Source: Salinispora pacifica CNR114 (GTDB lineage Bacteria; Actinomycetota; Actinomycetes; Mycobacteriales; Micromonosporaceae). From it: DNA of 61,205 nucleotides. Under the pieces are notes generated by a model, which did not search any database, had not been told where the DNA came from, and saw nothing but the letters and a program-made list of their open reading frames with translations. The DNA lies in contig NZ_AZWO01000019.1 of assembly GCF_000514775.1 (NCBI RefSeq), positions 5,963-67,167 on the forward strand, given 5' to 3'. Shown here piece after piece: positions 1 through 9,600 of the stretch. Each line of letters begins with the position of its first letter. Position 1 is the stretch's first letter. A program made the position numbers and the translations under genes.

Positions 1-419
1 CGAACAACCGACGGAAACAACGGCTTCGCGAACCCCTCCCCCGAACCCGCCACCCCCTCCTCCGCATACGCCAGGGAAAGGTGTGAATCGAAATCTTGCC
101 TCATCGAATGGCTGGCTTCCTGCGCCTCGTCATCAACCACACCGTAGAGCCGCCCGTTTTCCCGCAACCCCTCCCCGGCGAACGCCAAACGACCCTTTAC
201 CCCGCCAATCACACCCTCGATGTTGTCCATGCCACCCAGAAACGCCTGGGAGAACTGGACGCCCATCTCGTCGTTGCCCCAACTGTTGGCGTATCGACTG
301 CGCATCGCGTCGAGATCGTTTAGGTAATTCTGATACAACGCGGCGTGCTCGGCGTACCCGTCGCCGACCAGTACGACGCCTTCGGGGTCGACCCAGAGCC
401 GGCCGGCGGGACTGTTCAT
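1..419 (-). CDS. WXG-like helical ESX-associated protein, C-terminus off the window
   Basis: The gene runs leftward and is cut by the window edge; 139 residues are visible. It starts at ATG 417-419, overlapping the TGA of the upstream YbaB-like gene (416-418), so the two are probably translationally coupled. The visible part is helical and acidic. A turn around residues 45-56 (sequence SWGNDEMGVQF) resembles the helix-turn-helix of WXG100/LXG proteins, although the strict W-x-G spacing is not kept. Genes of this kind beside ESX loci often encode secreted substrates whose C-terminal cargo domain lies further on; that cargo is not visible here. It diverges from the main ESX operon. The family assignment is an inference from the helix pattern and location. 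Confidence 0.7.
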   Translation of the reverse strand, partial: MNSPAGRLWVDPEGVVLVGDGYAEHAALYQNYLNDLDAMRSRYANSWGNDEMGVQFSQAFLGGMDNIEGVIGGVKGRLAFAGEGLRENGRLYGVVDDEAQEASHSMRQDFDSHLSLAYAEEGVAGSGEGFAKPLFPSVV

Positions 420-832
420 TGGCGCTGCCGTCCCATGCCGAGGATCTCTCGAACGCTGGTCGTCATTCGCGGCTCGGGCGGTAGAAAGGCATCCGTGCCG
501 GCGGTGCCACGCACCAGCGAGCGGGCGTCAACGCCGTCGGGCAGCATCGGCGCGAGCACCGCCTCAGCCTGCAGCATGACGCTCTCCTTGGCCTCAGCGT
601 AGGTAGCCATGATCACTTCGGTGAGGTCAGCTGGGGTCAGCCGTTTGTACGCCGACGTCAGGAACCGGATATCAGTAACGACGCCGCTCTGGCCGACGGT
701 GACGCTGACCTCACGTCGGGGTGAGGTAGCGGTGGCCGTGAGCTCACGCATCCTGTGCTGTAGTTCGGTAAGACTGTTGCGCTGCCGTTGGTACTCCTCG
801 AAGAGGCCCTCGATCCGCTCGCTGATGTTCAT
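416..832 (-). CDS. YbaB/EbfC-family protein, ESX-linked
   Basis: A 138-residue protein with an N-terminal coiled helix (about 1-40), then the beta-strand block typical of YbaB/EbfC (EVSVTVGQSGVVTDIRF near 49-65) and a long C-terminal helix. The tail after residue 95 is an extension beyond the usual roughly 100-residue family. YbaB proteins are small dimeric DNA-associated proteins; copies within actinobacterial ESX loci have no settled role and may act as partners of the neighbouring WXG-like substrate. The start at 832 is chosen because GGAGGGAGG lies about 8 nt upstream; an in-frame start at 859 lacks such a site. It heads a two-gene minus-strand unit with the partial WXG-like gene, and 258 bp separate it from the divergent WXG100 gene. 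Confidence 0.8.
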   Translation of the reverse strand: MNISERIEGLFEEYQRQRNSLTELQHRMRELTATATSPRREVSVTVGQSGVVTDIRFLTSAYKRLTPADLTEVIMATYAEAKESVMLQAEAVLAPMLPDGVDARSLVRGTAGTDAFLPPEPRMTTSVREILGMGRQRQ

Positions 833-1090
833 CTCCGGCGCCTCCCTCCACATCACCACTCAGTACAGATCGTGGATCGCCGCCAGTGGAAGCCCGCACA
901 TGCCACTTGGTACGGACGTGCAACAGGTCTTCCCGATATACCCTGGATGGTCGTCCTCACATCCGGATCTGTGCGAAGCCGTGCAAGCATTCGAAGACAT
1001 TCGGACATGCGTGTTGCCCGGGCGTGTCCTACGGCGGGTTCGGCCGCTAAGACTCATCCGTGCCAACGACTCGACGTGAGGAGTACGGCT

Positions 1091-1411
1091 GTGACGATGC
1101 CGAGAGTCAGTACGACCGAAGAGGGCATGCGACGTGCTGCCCAAGAATTCTCCGACAAGGCTACCGAGTTCACTGGTTCGCTGCAGGCCGTTAATGGACA
1201 GATGGCCATCCTGCAGGGATCCTGGACCGGGCAGGCCTCAGCCGGGTTCAACCAGGCGATGGACAGCTGGGAGGCCGCGTTTCAGCGGGTCATCAACGAA
1301 CTGATCAAGATGCTCGACGTGATGGGCACAACCACCACGGGTTACCTCCAGGCGGAGGACACCGCGAGCAGCACGGCCAGCTCGTTCGGCGCGGCGCTTC
1401 CAGGCGTGTGA
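1091..1411 (+). CDS. WXG100 family secreted protein (first of a pair)
   Basis: A 106-residue WXG100 protein with the defining W-T-G turn at residues 45-47 between two amphipathic helices. Such proteins are secreted by ESX systems as heterodimers, here most likely with the 100-residue WXG100 protein encoded 113 bp downstream. GTG 1091 is preferred because GAGGAG (1078-1083) sits 7 nt upstream; ATG 1097 is an in-frame alternative. The C-terminus is Ser/Ala-rich. No clear Y-x-x-x-D/E secretion motif was verified by eye, so which partner carries the export signal is open. It is the first gene of the rightward ESX operon. Confidence 0.9.
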   Translation: MTMPRVSTTEEGMRRAAQEFSDKATEFTGSLQAVNGQMAILQGSWTGQASAGFNQAMDSWEAAFQRVINELIKMLDVMGTTTTGYLQAEDTASSTASSFGAALPGV

Positions 1412-1524
1412 GCTCTTTGCCGCTGGTTGCGTCGAGCCCGTAGCCCCCAGGTCGTCCACGAACCGCCGGCATGGAGGTCGTAGCTACTCGCCTGCGTGGC
1501 GGCCATTTCTTAGGAAGGTCCACA

Positions 1525-1827
1525 ATGTCCAACTATACGTTTGACTTCCGGCAGGCTGATGCCGTGCTGCACGACATGAACCAGATCAACGTGCGGATTC
1601 GGTCGGCGCTGGAGCAGATGGAGCAGACCGTGGAGGCCAGCCTCGCCCAGTGGACTGGTGCCGCTCAGGCCCAGTACCACGTGTCCAAGGCGGTCTGGAA
1701 TCAGTCGGCCGGTCAGATGACCGCGTATCTGGAGCAGGCCCGCCGTACGCTGCTGCAGATCTCGGACAACTACGGCACGACCGAGCAACGTCATGCGCAG
1801 ATCTGGAATGACGTCCGCGGAGGCTGA
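1525..1827 (+). CDS. WXG100 family secreted protein (second of a pair)
   Basis: A 100-residue protein of typical WXG100 size with the W-T-G turn at residues 43-45. ATG 1525 follows an AGGAAGG ribosome-binding site (1512-1518); a longer reading from 1471 would add an unlikely Arg-rich leader. Both helices are amphipathic. With the preceding WXG100 gene it forms the expected EsxA/EsxB-like heterodimer exported through the EccC-EccD-EccB apparatus encoded downstream. The 97-bp gap before it and 141-bp gap after it are looser than the downstream operon, so a separate promoter or RNA processing near the esx genes is possible. Confidence 0.9.
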   Translation: MSNYTFDFRQADAVLHDMNQINVRIRSALEQMEQTVEASLAQWTGAAQAQYHVSKAVWNQSAGQMTAYLEQARRTLLQISDNYGTTEQRHAQIWNDVRGG

Positions 1828-1968
1828 CCCTCGTCCGCCGGCTGCCGCGTCTCTGTGCCGCGGTAGCCGGCTCCTGGTCGACCAGCAGCCCAGTGCGCTC
1901 GCCTGCCTCACGCGCCGCGCCTAGCCCACTCGGAGCGCGGGCGCGGCACCACGACACGACCGAACGGA

Positions 1969-2787
1969 ATGGATCCGATGGGCATCGACTGGAGCTACCC
2001 GAACACGCAGGCGGTTGACGCGACCGGCGTGCTGGACGAATACGATGAGGAGAACAGCCACCCCCCTGGCTGGACCAGATCGGTAATTGAAAAGATCAAA
2101 ACCGACATCAACACTTATACGCCGGTGGGTCGATTCGGGGGAAGAAACGGTTTCGACCGCGACGACTACACCGACGAGGAGTTGGCTGCCTGGGACTGGT
2201 ACCAGGCAGAAGTGGTCGACAACTGGGACGAGGTGGCCGAGGAGCACAATTCCACTGTCACCGACACCGACAACGTCAGTCCAGATGAGTACGACCCGGA
2301 TCATCAGTACGTCGAGCAGCCTCCGCCGGGATTCACACCACCGGAGACCGGTGAGTGGGCTGGTGGCGACAACCCGAACCAACAACTCAGCGTAAGCACC
2401 GAGGCGCTGGAATTCTTCGCGGACCAGATTGACCAGATCGCCGGAGACGGCACCGGAATCCTGTTCGACGCACGCACACTGCTCGGCGAGGTGCAGATGC
2501 GTCCCGGCGGATTCGCCAAGGCCGAGCTGATGCGGCAACTGATCGATGGCAGCAGCTCGGAGAGTCCGGGTCTACGCGGCGACACCATGAATCTGATGCT
2601 CTCTGTGCACCAGGCATTGTACGAGGTCAAAGCGGGCCTACGCCTGATGGTGCGGGGATACGACACCAGCGAGGAGTTCAACGAAATGACCGCCGACGAA
2701 CTCGGGGAGGCGATGGGTGGCGCCTGGAGCAAGATCGGTGTCGTCGGCGACCACGGCCAGGACAGCGGTACCACCTCCGGCAGTTGA
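1969..2787 (+). CDS. Acidic ESX-associated protein of unknown function
   Basis: A 272-residue acidic protein (ATG 1969; ATG 1978 also possible, neither with a strong ribosome-binding site). Residues about 1-140 are rich in Asp/Glu/Tyr/Trp and Pro and probably extended. Residues about 145-255 form helices resembling a WXG-type or EspB-like helical bundle (from STEALEFFADQIDQIAG to NEMTADELGEAM). No W-x-G motif, signal peptide or membrane segment is evident. Its place between the WXG100 pair and the large WXG-headed protein suggests an ESX substrate or substrate partner. I do not recognise a named family. Confidence 0.75.
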   Translation: MDPMGIDWSYPNTQAVDATGVLDEYDEENSHPPGWTRSVIEKIKTDINTYTPVGRFGGRNGFDRDDYTDEELAAWDWYQAEVVDNWDEVAEEHNSTVTDTDNVSPDEYDPDHQYVEQPPPGFTPPETGEWAGGDNPNQQLSVSTEALEFFADQIDQIAGDGTGILFDARTLLGEVQMRPGGFAKAELMRQLIDGSSSESPGLRGDTMNLMLSVHQALYEVKAGLRLMVRGYDTSEEFNEMTADELGEAMGGAWSKIGVVGDHGQDSGTTSGS

Positions 2788-2854
2788 TCGACGGGAGTAG
2801 GCCCGGTTCCGGTCGTCACGGCGTTCGTAGCACGTTCGGTAGAGAGGTCAGGGC

Positions 2855-5800
2855 ATGCCGGAAGAGAAAGACGAGTGGTCGCATGTCGCCGAGGAGGAGG
2901 CGACGTTCGTCCCGCCCACCATCAACACGAGTGACCTCTACGACTACCGCACGTGGGCTCAGGAGGAGCGCGGGTGGCGCAAGCTACTCGCCGCGGTCAA
3001 CGGTGGGGCGGCTATCGCCACAGCTGATGGAGAAGCGTTGGCCGCGCGCCTGGTCAGTCCTCAGTCGGTGATGGATGCCGGCGTAGCCTTCCAGCATGCC
3101 TACGACACCCTGAACTGGCTGGAACAGTTCGTGCGGAACCAGTCTCAGGCCATCGCCGGAGAGGATCGGGCGTGGCAGGGCGAGGCGGCCGATGCCTTCC
3201 TGGCAAAGATGAACTATTTTGCCGACTACATCGGCGCGCAGGCGGAGCGAATCGTCGGCGGCGACGGCACCGGTGGTGTCAACTCCGTCCCTAACCAGCT
3301 CTACAAGAGCGCGAACTACTTCGCCTGGGCACAGAGCACCATGAAGTACCTCGACCGATCCTGGGCGACAATCGCTGCGCAGAACGGTGTCGGCAGCAAT
3401 GACCACGACATGGTGGCCATCAGCGGCACCAAGTTCGAGCAGCCGATGACCGAGCAGATGCTTCAGGTTGTTGACACGCTCGCGACCCAGTACGACTTCA
3501 CCTACAGCTCGGTCATCCCGCCCGATGGCGACGGAGAACCGAAGCCCAACACGCCGGACGTGCCGCCCCCGCCGGAGATGCCGCCCCCGCCGGAGATGCC
3601 GCCGCCGCCGGAGATGCCGCCGCCGCCGGAGGTGCCGCCGCCGGGCGAAATCCCGCCACCCGAGCTGACCCCGCCGGGCGAAATCCCGTCACCCGAGGTG
3701 CCGCCGCCAGGCGAGATCCCGCCACCCGAGCTGACCCCGCCGGGCGAAATCCCGCCGCCCGGTGTGACGCCGCCAGGCGAAATCCCGCCACCCGAGCTGA
3801 CGCCGCCAGGGGACGGCCCCTCCCTCTTCAACGGCGGTCCAGGCCTGGAGGACCCGACTCTTGGTGGCCTGCCCGGCCTGGACAGCCCGAGCGGTGGGGG
3901 CGCCGGTGACCAGGTGGTGCCGCCCATCGTCCCGCCTCTTCCCGGGCCAGGTAACGGCAGTGGAGGGCCCGGGGACACCGGCTCATCGAATCCGCAGGCA
4001 CCGAGCGTGCCGGGCATCGACGCTGGCGAGGGTCTCGGCGTGCCACCCCCGCCGGGGACATTCGCCCCGGCCCCTGTCCCGGGCCCCGGCGGTGGCGGTG
4101 GCAGTGGCAGTGGCAGTGGCAGTGGCAGTGGCAGTGGCACGCCCAGCATCCCGCCACCGCCGAGCGCCGGTGATCTGGTCGACGGCGACCAAGACGATTG
4201 GACCGGTGGGGGTGCCGGAGATGTACCCCTGCCAAACCCACCAGGTGACACGACGATGCCCGGCGCCGACAGCGACGTCCCGCTACCGACCGCGCCACCA
4301 TTGGGCGCCGACAGCGACGTCCCCCTTCCGACCGCGCCACCACTCGGCGCCGGCGGGACGGGCGACGCCCCCACCGCGCCGATGATGCCGGGCACGCCGA
4401 TGATGCCGGGAGCGGGTGGGGTTCCAGGGGCCGGCGGTGCCGGTGGACCGGAGAAGCCCGACGCCAACGGACTGATCCAAGGCCCACCCGACGACTGGCA
4501 ACCACCAGCCTTCACCGGCGTGGACCTACCAGGCTCACCCGACGGCACCTCACCAGGTGGCGCCGGCCTGAACGACACAACACCAGGCACCGGCCCAGAC
4601 GACACGACACCGCCCGCAACCCCCGACGCCACCACACCCACCGTGCCCGGCACACCGATGATGCCCGGCATGCCAGGACCAGGCAGCACACCAGGCTCCG
4701 CCGGCGGCCCCGGCGGACCGGAGAGACCCGACGCCAACGGACTGATCCAAGGCCCACCCGACGACTGGCAACCACCAGCCTTCACCGGCGTGGACCTACC
4801 AGGCTCACCCGACGGCACCTCACCAGGTGGCGCCGGCCTGAACGACACAACACCAGGCACCGGCCCAGACGACACGACACCGCCCGCAACCCCCGACGCC
4901 ACCACACCCACCGTGCCCGGCACACCGATGATGCCCGGCATGCCAGGACCAGGCGGCACACCAGGCTCCGCCGGCGGCCCCGGCGGACCGGAGAAGCCCG
5001 ACGCCAACGGACTGATCGAAGGCGGTACGGACGCGTGGGAGCCCTCCGGCGTCGGCGATATCGGCGCGCTGGGAGCTCCGCACGGCACGGCAGCGGGTGG
5101 CGCGGGGCTCCACATCCCGCAGCAGAACGGAGGCTCTACCAACCCACTGTGGGACGTGGCGCCCGCCGGCGGAACGGCCACCAACACGCCGATTCTGCCG
5201 GGCATGCCCGGCAGCGTGGCCTCCCCCGGTGACACCAACACCCCTGATCATCCGGGTGCATCCATGCTGGTCGCGGCAGACGACATCAACTGGCAACCAT
5301 CGACACCCGACGGTACGGGGCCGGATGCGCCGGACGGCGCGTCCGCCGGTGGCGTCGGCCTGACCCCAGCCGCTCCCCCGATCACCGAGGTGGCCGTGCC
5401 GCCGGTGAGCCAGGGTTCCCCCGAGCCACCGATACCGGTCCCCGGCGTGCTGCCGAGCCCGGGGCGAGCCCCGGCCGACGATGCCTCGAGGTATCCGGGG
5501 ACCTCGCGGGCCACGCCGGTCGACGCGGCGCTGACGCCCCCGGAGGAAGGGCCAGAGTCCCCGGAACCCGTCGCGCCGCCAACGGCCGTGAACCTGCCGA
5601 CGGGCTTCCCCGCGGCCGGCGTGCCGTTCCTCGAGGCCCCGGCCGCGGACGCCCTGGACAGGCCGGGGTCGCAGCAGGACATCTCGCTGGTGGCCGGCGT
5701 TCCGGACTCGCCCCACCAGCACCGCAGGGCTGCGGCACCCCCGGCGGACGCCGAACCCGACGGCGGTTCAGCTACCGCTGACGGAAGTACCGCCCCCACC

Positions 5801-6262
5801 GCGGCGGCTGCCGATGACGCGCCCCCGGGTCTCGTACCCGAGGCCACCGCCGATCGGGAACCGAGCACGCCGGTGGCAGTGGTCGGTGCGTCCGTCGGCA
5901 CCGGGACCGCGGCGAACCGCCACGCCCGTCGGGTTGAGGCCGCCGGGCCGGATGTCGGGGCGTCGGGGACGGTGGCTGGCCCCCGGCCGTATCCCGGTGT
6001 ACACCCCGCACGCCGGTCCGCGCCCACCGATGAACGGGAACCGATCGACCGACCCGACGCCGCCGATCTTCTGCGCGACGAGCACGACAGTTGGGGCGAG
6101 GACACGCCCGATACGCAGCTGCCACCCGGCGACGACTACGTACCCGTGATCCGGCCGGACAGCGGCGACGCGGACACGTCCGAGTGGGACGACCTCGACG
6201 ACTCCGCGTGGCTGACCGAGGCGTACGCCGACGAGCAGGACGAGAGACTGACAGATGCCTGA
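2855..6262 (+). CDS. Large WXG-headed Pro/Gly-rich repeat protein, likely ESX substrate
   Basis: A 1135-residue protein. Residues 1 to about 210 are helical with a W-Q-G turn at 107-109, resembling a WXG100/PPE-like N-terminal domain. From about 235 to 1060 it is a disordered Pro/Gly/Thr region made of several repeat classes: PPPPEM/PPPGEI units (from 3558), a Gly-Ser run (4100-4135), and 90-residue repeats (from 4451). The last about 75 residues are strongly acidic. Asp-rich D-x-W tripeptide-like motifs recur along the disordered part and at the end. ATG 2855 starts the gene; its end overlaps the next gene by 8 bp. No signal peptide is seen, fitting export by type VII secretion. Function is unknown; a cell-surface or scaffold role is a guess. 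Codons in the 90-residue repeats favour CCA and ACA, unlike the flanking CCG/ACC preference, hinting at separate origin. Confidence 0.85.
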   Translation: MPEEKDEWSHVAEEEATFVPPTINTSDLYDYRTWAQEERGWRKLLAAVNGGAAIATADGEALAARLVSPQSVMDAGVAFQHAYDTLNWLEQFVRNQSQAIAGEDRAWQGEAADAFLAKMNYFADYIGAQAERIVGGDGTGGVNSVPNQLYKSANYFAWAQSTMKYLDRSWATIAAQNGVGSNDHDMVAISGTKFEQPMTEQMLQVVDTLATQYDFTYSSVIPPDGDGEPKPNTPDVPPPPEMPPPPEMPPPPEMPPPPEVPPPGEIPPPELTPPGEIPSPEVPPPGEIPPPELTPPGEIPPPGVTPPGEIPPPELTPPGDGPSLFNGGPGLEDPTLGGLPGLDSPSGGGAGDQVVPPIVPPLPGPGNGSGGPGDTGSSNPQAPSVPGIDAGEGLGVPPPPGTFAPAPVPGPGGGGGSGSGSGSGSGSGTPSIPPPPSAGDLVDGDQDDWTGGGAGDVPLPNPPGDTTMPGADSDVPLPTAPPLGADSDVPLPTAPPLGAGGTGDAPTAPMMPGTPMMPGAGGVPGAGGAGGPEKPDANGLIQGPPDDWQPPAFTGVDLPGSPDGTSPGGAGLNDTTPGTGPDDTTPPATPDATTPTVPGTPMMPGMPGPGSTPGSAGGPGGPERPDANGLIQGPPDDWQPPAFTGVDLPGSPDGTSPGGAGLNDTTPGTGPDDTTPPATPDATTPTVPGTPMMPGMPGPGGTPGSAGGPGGPEKPDANGLIEGGTDAWEPSGVGDIGALGAPHGTAAGGAGLHIPQQNGGSTNPLWDVAPAGGTATNTPILPGMPGSVASPGDTNTPDHPGASMLVAADDINWQPSTPDGTGPDAPDGASAGGVGLTPAAPPITEVAVPPVSQGSPEPPIPVPGVLPSPGRAPADDASRYPGTSRATPVDAALTPPEEGPESPEPVAPPTAVNLPTGFPAAGVPFLEAPAADALDRPGSQQDISLVAGVPDSPHQHRRAAAPPADAEPDGGSATADGSTAPTAAAADDAPPGLVPEATADREPSTPVAVVGASVGTGTAANRHARRVEAAGPDVGASGTVAGPRPYPGVHPARRSAPTDEREPIDRPDAADLLRDEHDSWGEDTPDTQLPPGDDYVPVIRPDSGDADTSEWDDLDDSAWLTEAYADEQDERLTDA
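3558..3812 (+). repeat. In-frame 15-bp and 30-bp proline repeats
   Basis: Tandem in-frame units encode PPPPEM (15-18 bp steps), then alternating PPPGEI and PPELTPPGEI units. The array is imperfect and typical of slippage-prone surface-protein linkers. It also creates long spurious open frames on the opposite strand. Confidence 0.85.
4100..4135 (+). repeat. GGCAGT hexanucleotide repeat, six copies
   Basis: Six perfect copies of GGCAGT encode an alternating Gly-Ser linker inside the 1135-residue protein. Being a multiple of three, copy-number change would alter length without shifting frame. Confidence 0.95.
4451..5020 (+). repeat. 270-bp tandem repeat (two full copies plus a partial third)
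   Basis: Units begin at 4451, 4721 and 4991, exactly 270 bp (90 codons) apart. Copies one and two differ at only a few positions, for example AAG versus AGA at the fourth codon boundary and AGC versus GGC near the end. The third copy matches for about 27 bp and then diverges, although its protein still follows the repeat pattern. Near identity at synonymous sites implies recent duplication or gene conversion. Confidence 0.95.
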
Positions 6263-6623
6263 CATCGTGCCCGAAGAGGGCTCCTCCCGCCCGGTGTGGC
6301 GGCGGGCCGCCGCCACACCGACTGCTGCGGCCACGCCAACCGCCGGGTCGGACAGGCCGCTGCGGTGCGGCGGTCCGGAGCTCGACGTCCACGAGCGGTT
6401 CTACCTGATGCGGGAGAAACGGCGGTCGCAGTTGGCGGAGCAGGCGCGACTGCGGGAGGAGGAGGCCGAGGGGCGCGACGCCGCCGCCAAGGAGCGGGTC
6501 CCGGACGACGAGGACGAGGACCGGGCGGCCGAACGGTTCCGCAACGACCGGTACGCGGTCAAGCTCCTGCACCAGGACAACTCGGCGTGGGTCGGCGGTA
6601 CGGACCCGGGGGCACTCGGGTGA
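6255..6623 (+). CDS. Small charged ESX-operon protein
   Basis: A 122-residue protein starting at ATG 6255 inside the end of the previous gene and ending at 6623, where its TGA overlaps the GTG of eccC. The first 40 residues are Ala/Thr/Pro-rich; residues about 45-100 are a strongly charged, coiled-coil-like helix (Glu/Arg/Ala). The C-terminus carries DNSAWVGG, which echoes DDSAW and D-x-W motifs in the preceding 1135-residue protein. There is no membrane segment. The tight coupling to eccC on one side and the repeat protein on the other suggests an adaptor or chaperone-like role in the same complex, which is inference. I do not recognise a family. Confidence 0.75.
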   Translation: MPDIVPEEGSSRPVWRRAAATPTAAATPTAGSDRPLRCGGPELDVHERFYLMREKRRSQLAEQARLREEEAEGRDAAAKERVPDDEDEDRAAERFRNDRYAVKLLHQDNSAWVGGTDPGALG

Positions 6624-9600
6624 GCACCGTCACCGTCAAACGCCCGCCGCGGGCCACCGGCCCCGAGGCACCGGACGGCCAGATCGAGCTCCAGGAGCCG
6701 CCGCTGATGGCCGAGGAGGCGCCGCTCGACTTCCGGTCATTCGCGATGATCGTTCCGATGGGCCTCGGCATGGGCGCCATGATGGCGATGTTCGGCCTCT
6801 TCAACAGGTCGCCCATCATGTATGTGATGGGCGGTGCGATGGCCTCGGGCATGCTGCTCATGGGCATCATGCAGATCGGCAGGGCCGCCTCCGACCGCAA
6901 ACGCAAGATGCGCGGCGAGCGCCGCGACTTCCTGCGCTACATAGCCCAGTTACGCAGGCAGGCACGTACCGCGGCGGACCAGCAGCGACAGTTCGTGCTG
7001 TGGAACAACCCGCAGCCGGGCTGGCTGTGGTCGATCGCGATGAGCAGCCGCCTGTGGGAGCGGCGGCCCAGCCACGACGACTTCGGGCGGGTCCGGATCG
7101 GGCTCGGACGGCAGAACGCGATGCTGCAGCTCGCACCACCGTCGACCAAGCCGATCGAGGACCTGGAACCACTGGCCTCCATCTCACTACGGCGCTTCTC
7201 CGAGGCGTACCGCAGTGTGTCCGGCATTCCGATCTCGGTCGGTCTTCGTAGCTTCACCAGCGTCGAGTTCGAGGGCGCCGCCGACCCGGCCATCGATGTG
7301 GCCCGAGCCATCGTCGCCCAGCTGGTGACCTTCCACGCCCCGGACGAACTACGGATCGCGGTGCTCGCCACCGAGGTGCATCGTGGCGCCTGGGACTGGG
7401 CCAAGTGGCTGCCGCACAACGCGCACCCGACCGCTTTCGACGATGTGGGCCCGGTGCGTCTGTTCGCCGACACCCACGCCGACCTGATGGACCTGCTCGG
7501 TCCGGAGATCAGCGACCGGGGCGACCACGATCGCGAAGCCCGGCCGTCCTCCACCGAGCCGTTCGTGGTGGTCATCGCGCACCTGGTCGACCTGCCCGAC
7601 AGCTCCCGGCTGCTCGGCGCCGGCATTCGCAACGTGGTGCTGCTCGACCTCACCGGCGACATGCCCGGCGGTCCCAAGGTCCTGCGCCTGACCATCGAGA
7701 ACGACGTCATCACCTACCCGGCCGGGGAGACGGTCGGTTCCGCGACCCGCGACGGCCTCGACGCGACCCAGTGCGAGGCGCTGGCCCGGATCATCGCGCC
7801 GAAACGGACCAGCGGCACGTTCGACATCGTCGAGGAGCCCCTCGAGACGAGCTTCGAGCTGACCGCGCTGCTGGGCATCCGCGACGTCCACACCTTCGAC
7901 GTGTCGACGCTGTGGCGTTCGCGGCAGCCGCAACGCAACCGCCTCACGGTGCCCATCGGCGTCACCGAGGAGGGTGAGGTCATCGAACTCGACCTCAAGG
8001 AGTCGGCCCAGGGTGGGATGGGCCCACACGGCCTACTGATCGGCGCCACCGGCTCGGGCAAGAGTGAGTTGCTGCGTACGCTCGTCTGCGCGCTCGCCGC
8101 GACGCACAGCTCGGAGATCCTCAACCTGGTGCTCGTCGACTTCAAGGGTGGGGCGACGTTCCTCGGCATGGACCGGCTGCCGCACACCTCCGCGGTGATC
8201 ACCAACCTCGCCGACGAACTGCCGTTGGTCGACCGGATGCAGGACGCGTTGAACGGTGAGATGACCCGACGCCAGGAGATGCTGCGTGCCAGCGGGTACG
8301 CGTCGCTGTTCGACTACGAGAAGGCTAGGGCGGGTGGTGCCCCGTTGGTGCCGTTCCCGGTGCTGCTGATCGTCGTGGACGAGTTCAGCGAGCTGCTGTC
8401 GAGCAAGAGTGAGTTCATGGACCTCTTCGTGTCCATCGGTCGCCTGGGCCGCAGCCTCGGCGTGCATCTTCTGCTCGCCTCCCAGCGGCTGGACGAGGGA
8501 CGGATCAATCGGGTCGAGGGACATCTGTCGTACCGGATCGCGCTGCGCACCTTCTCGTCGATGGAGTCGCGTTCGGTCATCGGTGTCGGCAGGGCGTACG
8601 AGCTGCCGCCAGAGCCGGGTAACGGCTACCTCAAGTTGGACACCACAAACCTGGTGCGGTTCAAGTCGGCGTACGTGTCCGGTCCGTACACCGGACCGAG
8701 CACGGCTGCCGAGGTGGAGGAGGGCGGGGAGGAGACCGCGCTCGATGTCGTCCCGTTCACCGCTGGCCAGGTCGCCGCCCGGCACGATCCTGGTCGGCTC
8801 CGCCCCGCCGAAGCGATCATCGAGGCCGAGGAGCAGGACGAGCGGGAGTCGCCCACTGGTCCAAGTCTGCTCGAGGTTCTGTTGGATCGCCTGGCCGGGT
8901 CCGGCCCACCGGCCCGTCAGGTGTGGCTGCCGCCGCTGTCGAACGCGCCCAGCTTGGACGCTCTGCTGCCGAGCGTGGTGCCGGATCCGGTACGCGGTAT
9001 GACCGTCGGCGACGTCACCGCCCAGGGTCGGCTACGGGTTCCGGTTGGCATCGTGGACCGGCCGCAGGATCAATTGCGTGAACTGCTGATCGCGGACCTG
9101 GGTGGCGCCGACGGTCACGTGGGTATCGCCGGTGCTCCGCAGAGCGGCAAGTCAACACTGCTCCGCAGTCTGATCCTGGGGCTGGCCCTCACCAACACCC
9201 CCGGCGAGGTGCAGTTCTACGGCCTCGACTTCGGCGGCGGCGGGTTGTCCTCGATCGCTGGGCTCCCACATGTCGGATCGATCGCGACCCGAATGGAGCG
9301 CGACCGGGTGGTCCGCACGATCCAGGAGATCGGGCAGGTCATGGAGCGGCGCGAGGCCGAGTTCGCCGCCCGCGGCCTGGATTCGATGCAGGCGTATCTG
9401 GCGGTACGGGCGCGCGGCGACATCGACGACCCGTTCGGTCACGTGTTCCTGGTCATCGATGGTTGGTACACGATGAAGCAGGACTTCACCGATCTGGACA
9501 CCAGGTTCCAGGAACTCGTCTCGCGGGGGTTGTCCTTCGGCATCCACGTGATAGTCACCGCGACCCGCTGGTCAGAGATGCGGACCTGGCTGCGTGACCT

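Noticed and set aside
4451..5020. CRISPR-like array
   Set aside because: The repeats are 270 bp, in frame and coding; there are no short palindromic repeats with unique spacers.
3502..5241. 579-residue open frame on the minus strand inside the repeat protein
   Set aside because: It is Pro/Gly/Ser mirror-image of the plus-strand repeats, has no ribosome-binding site and is caused by GC-rich repeat structure.
6296..6619. N-terminal extension of EccC upstream of 6620
   Set aside because: It lies within the 122-residue gene in another phase and is not conserved EccC sequence; GTG 6620 overlaps the previous stop.
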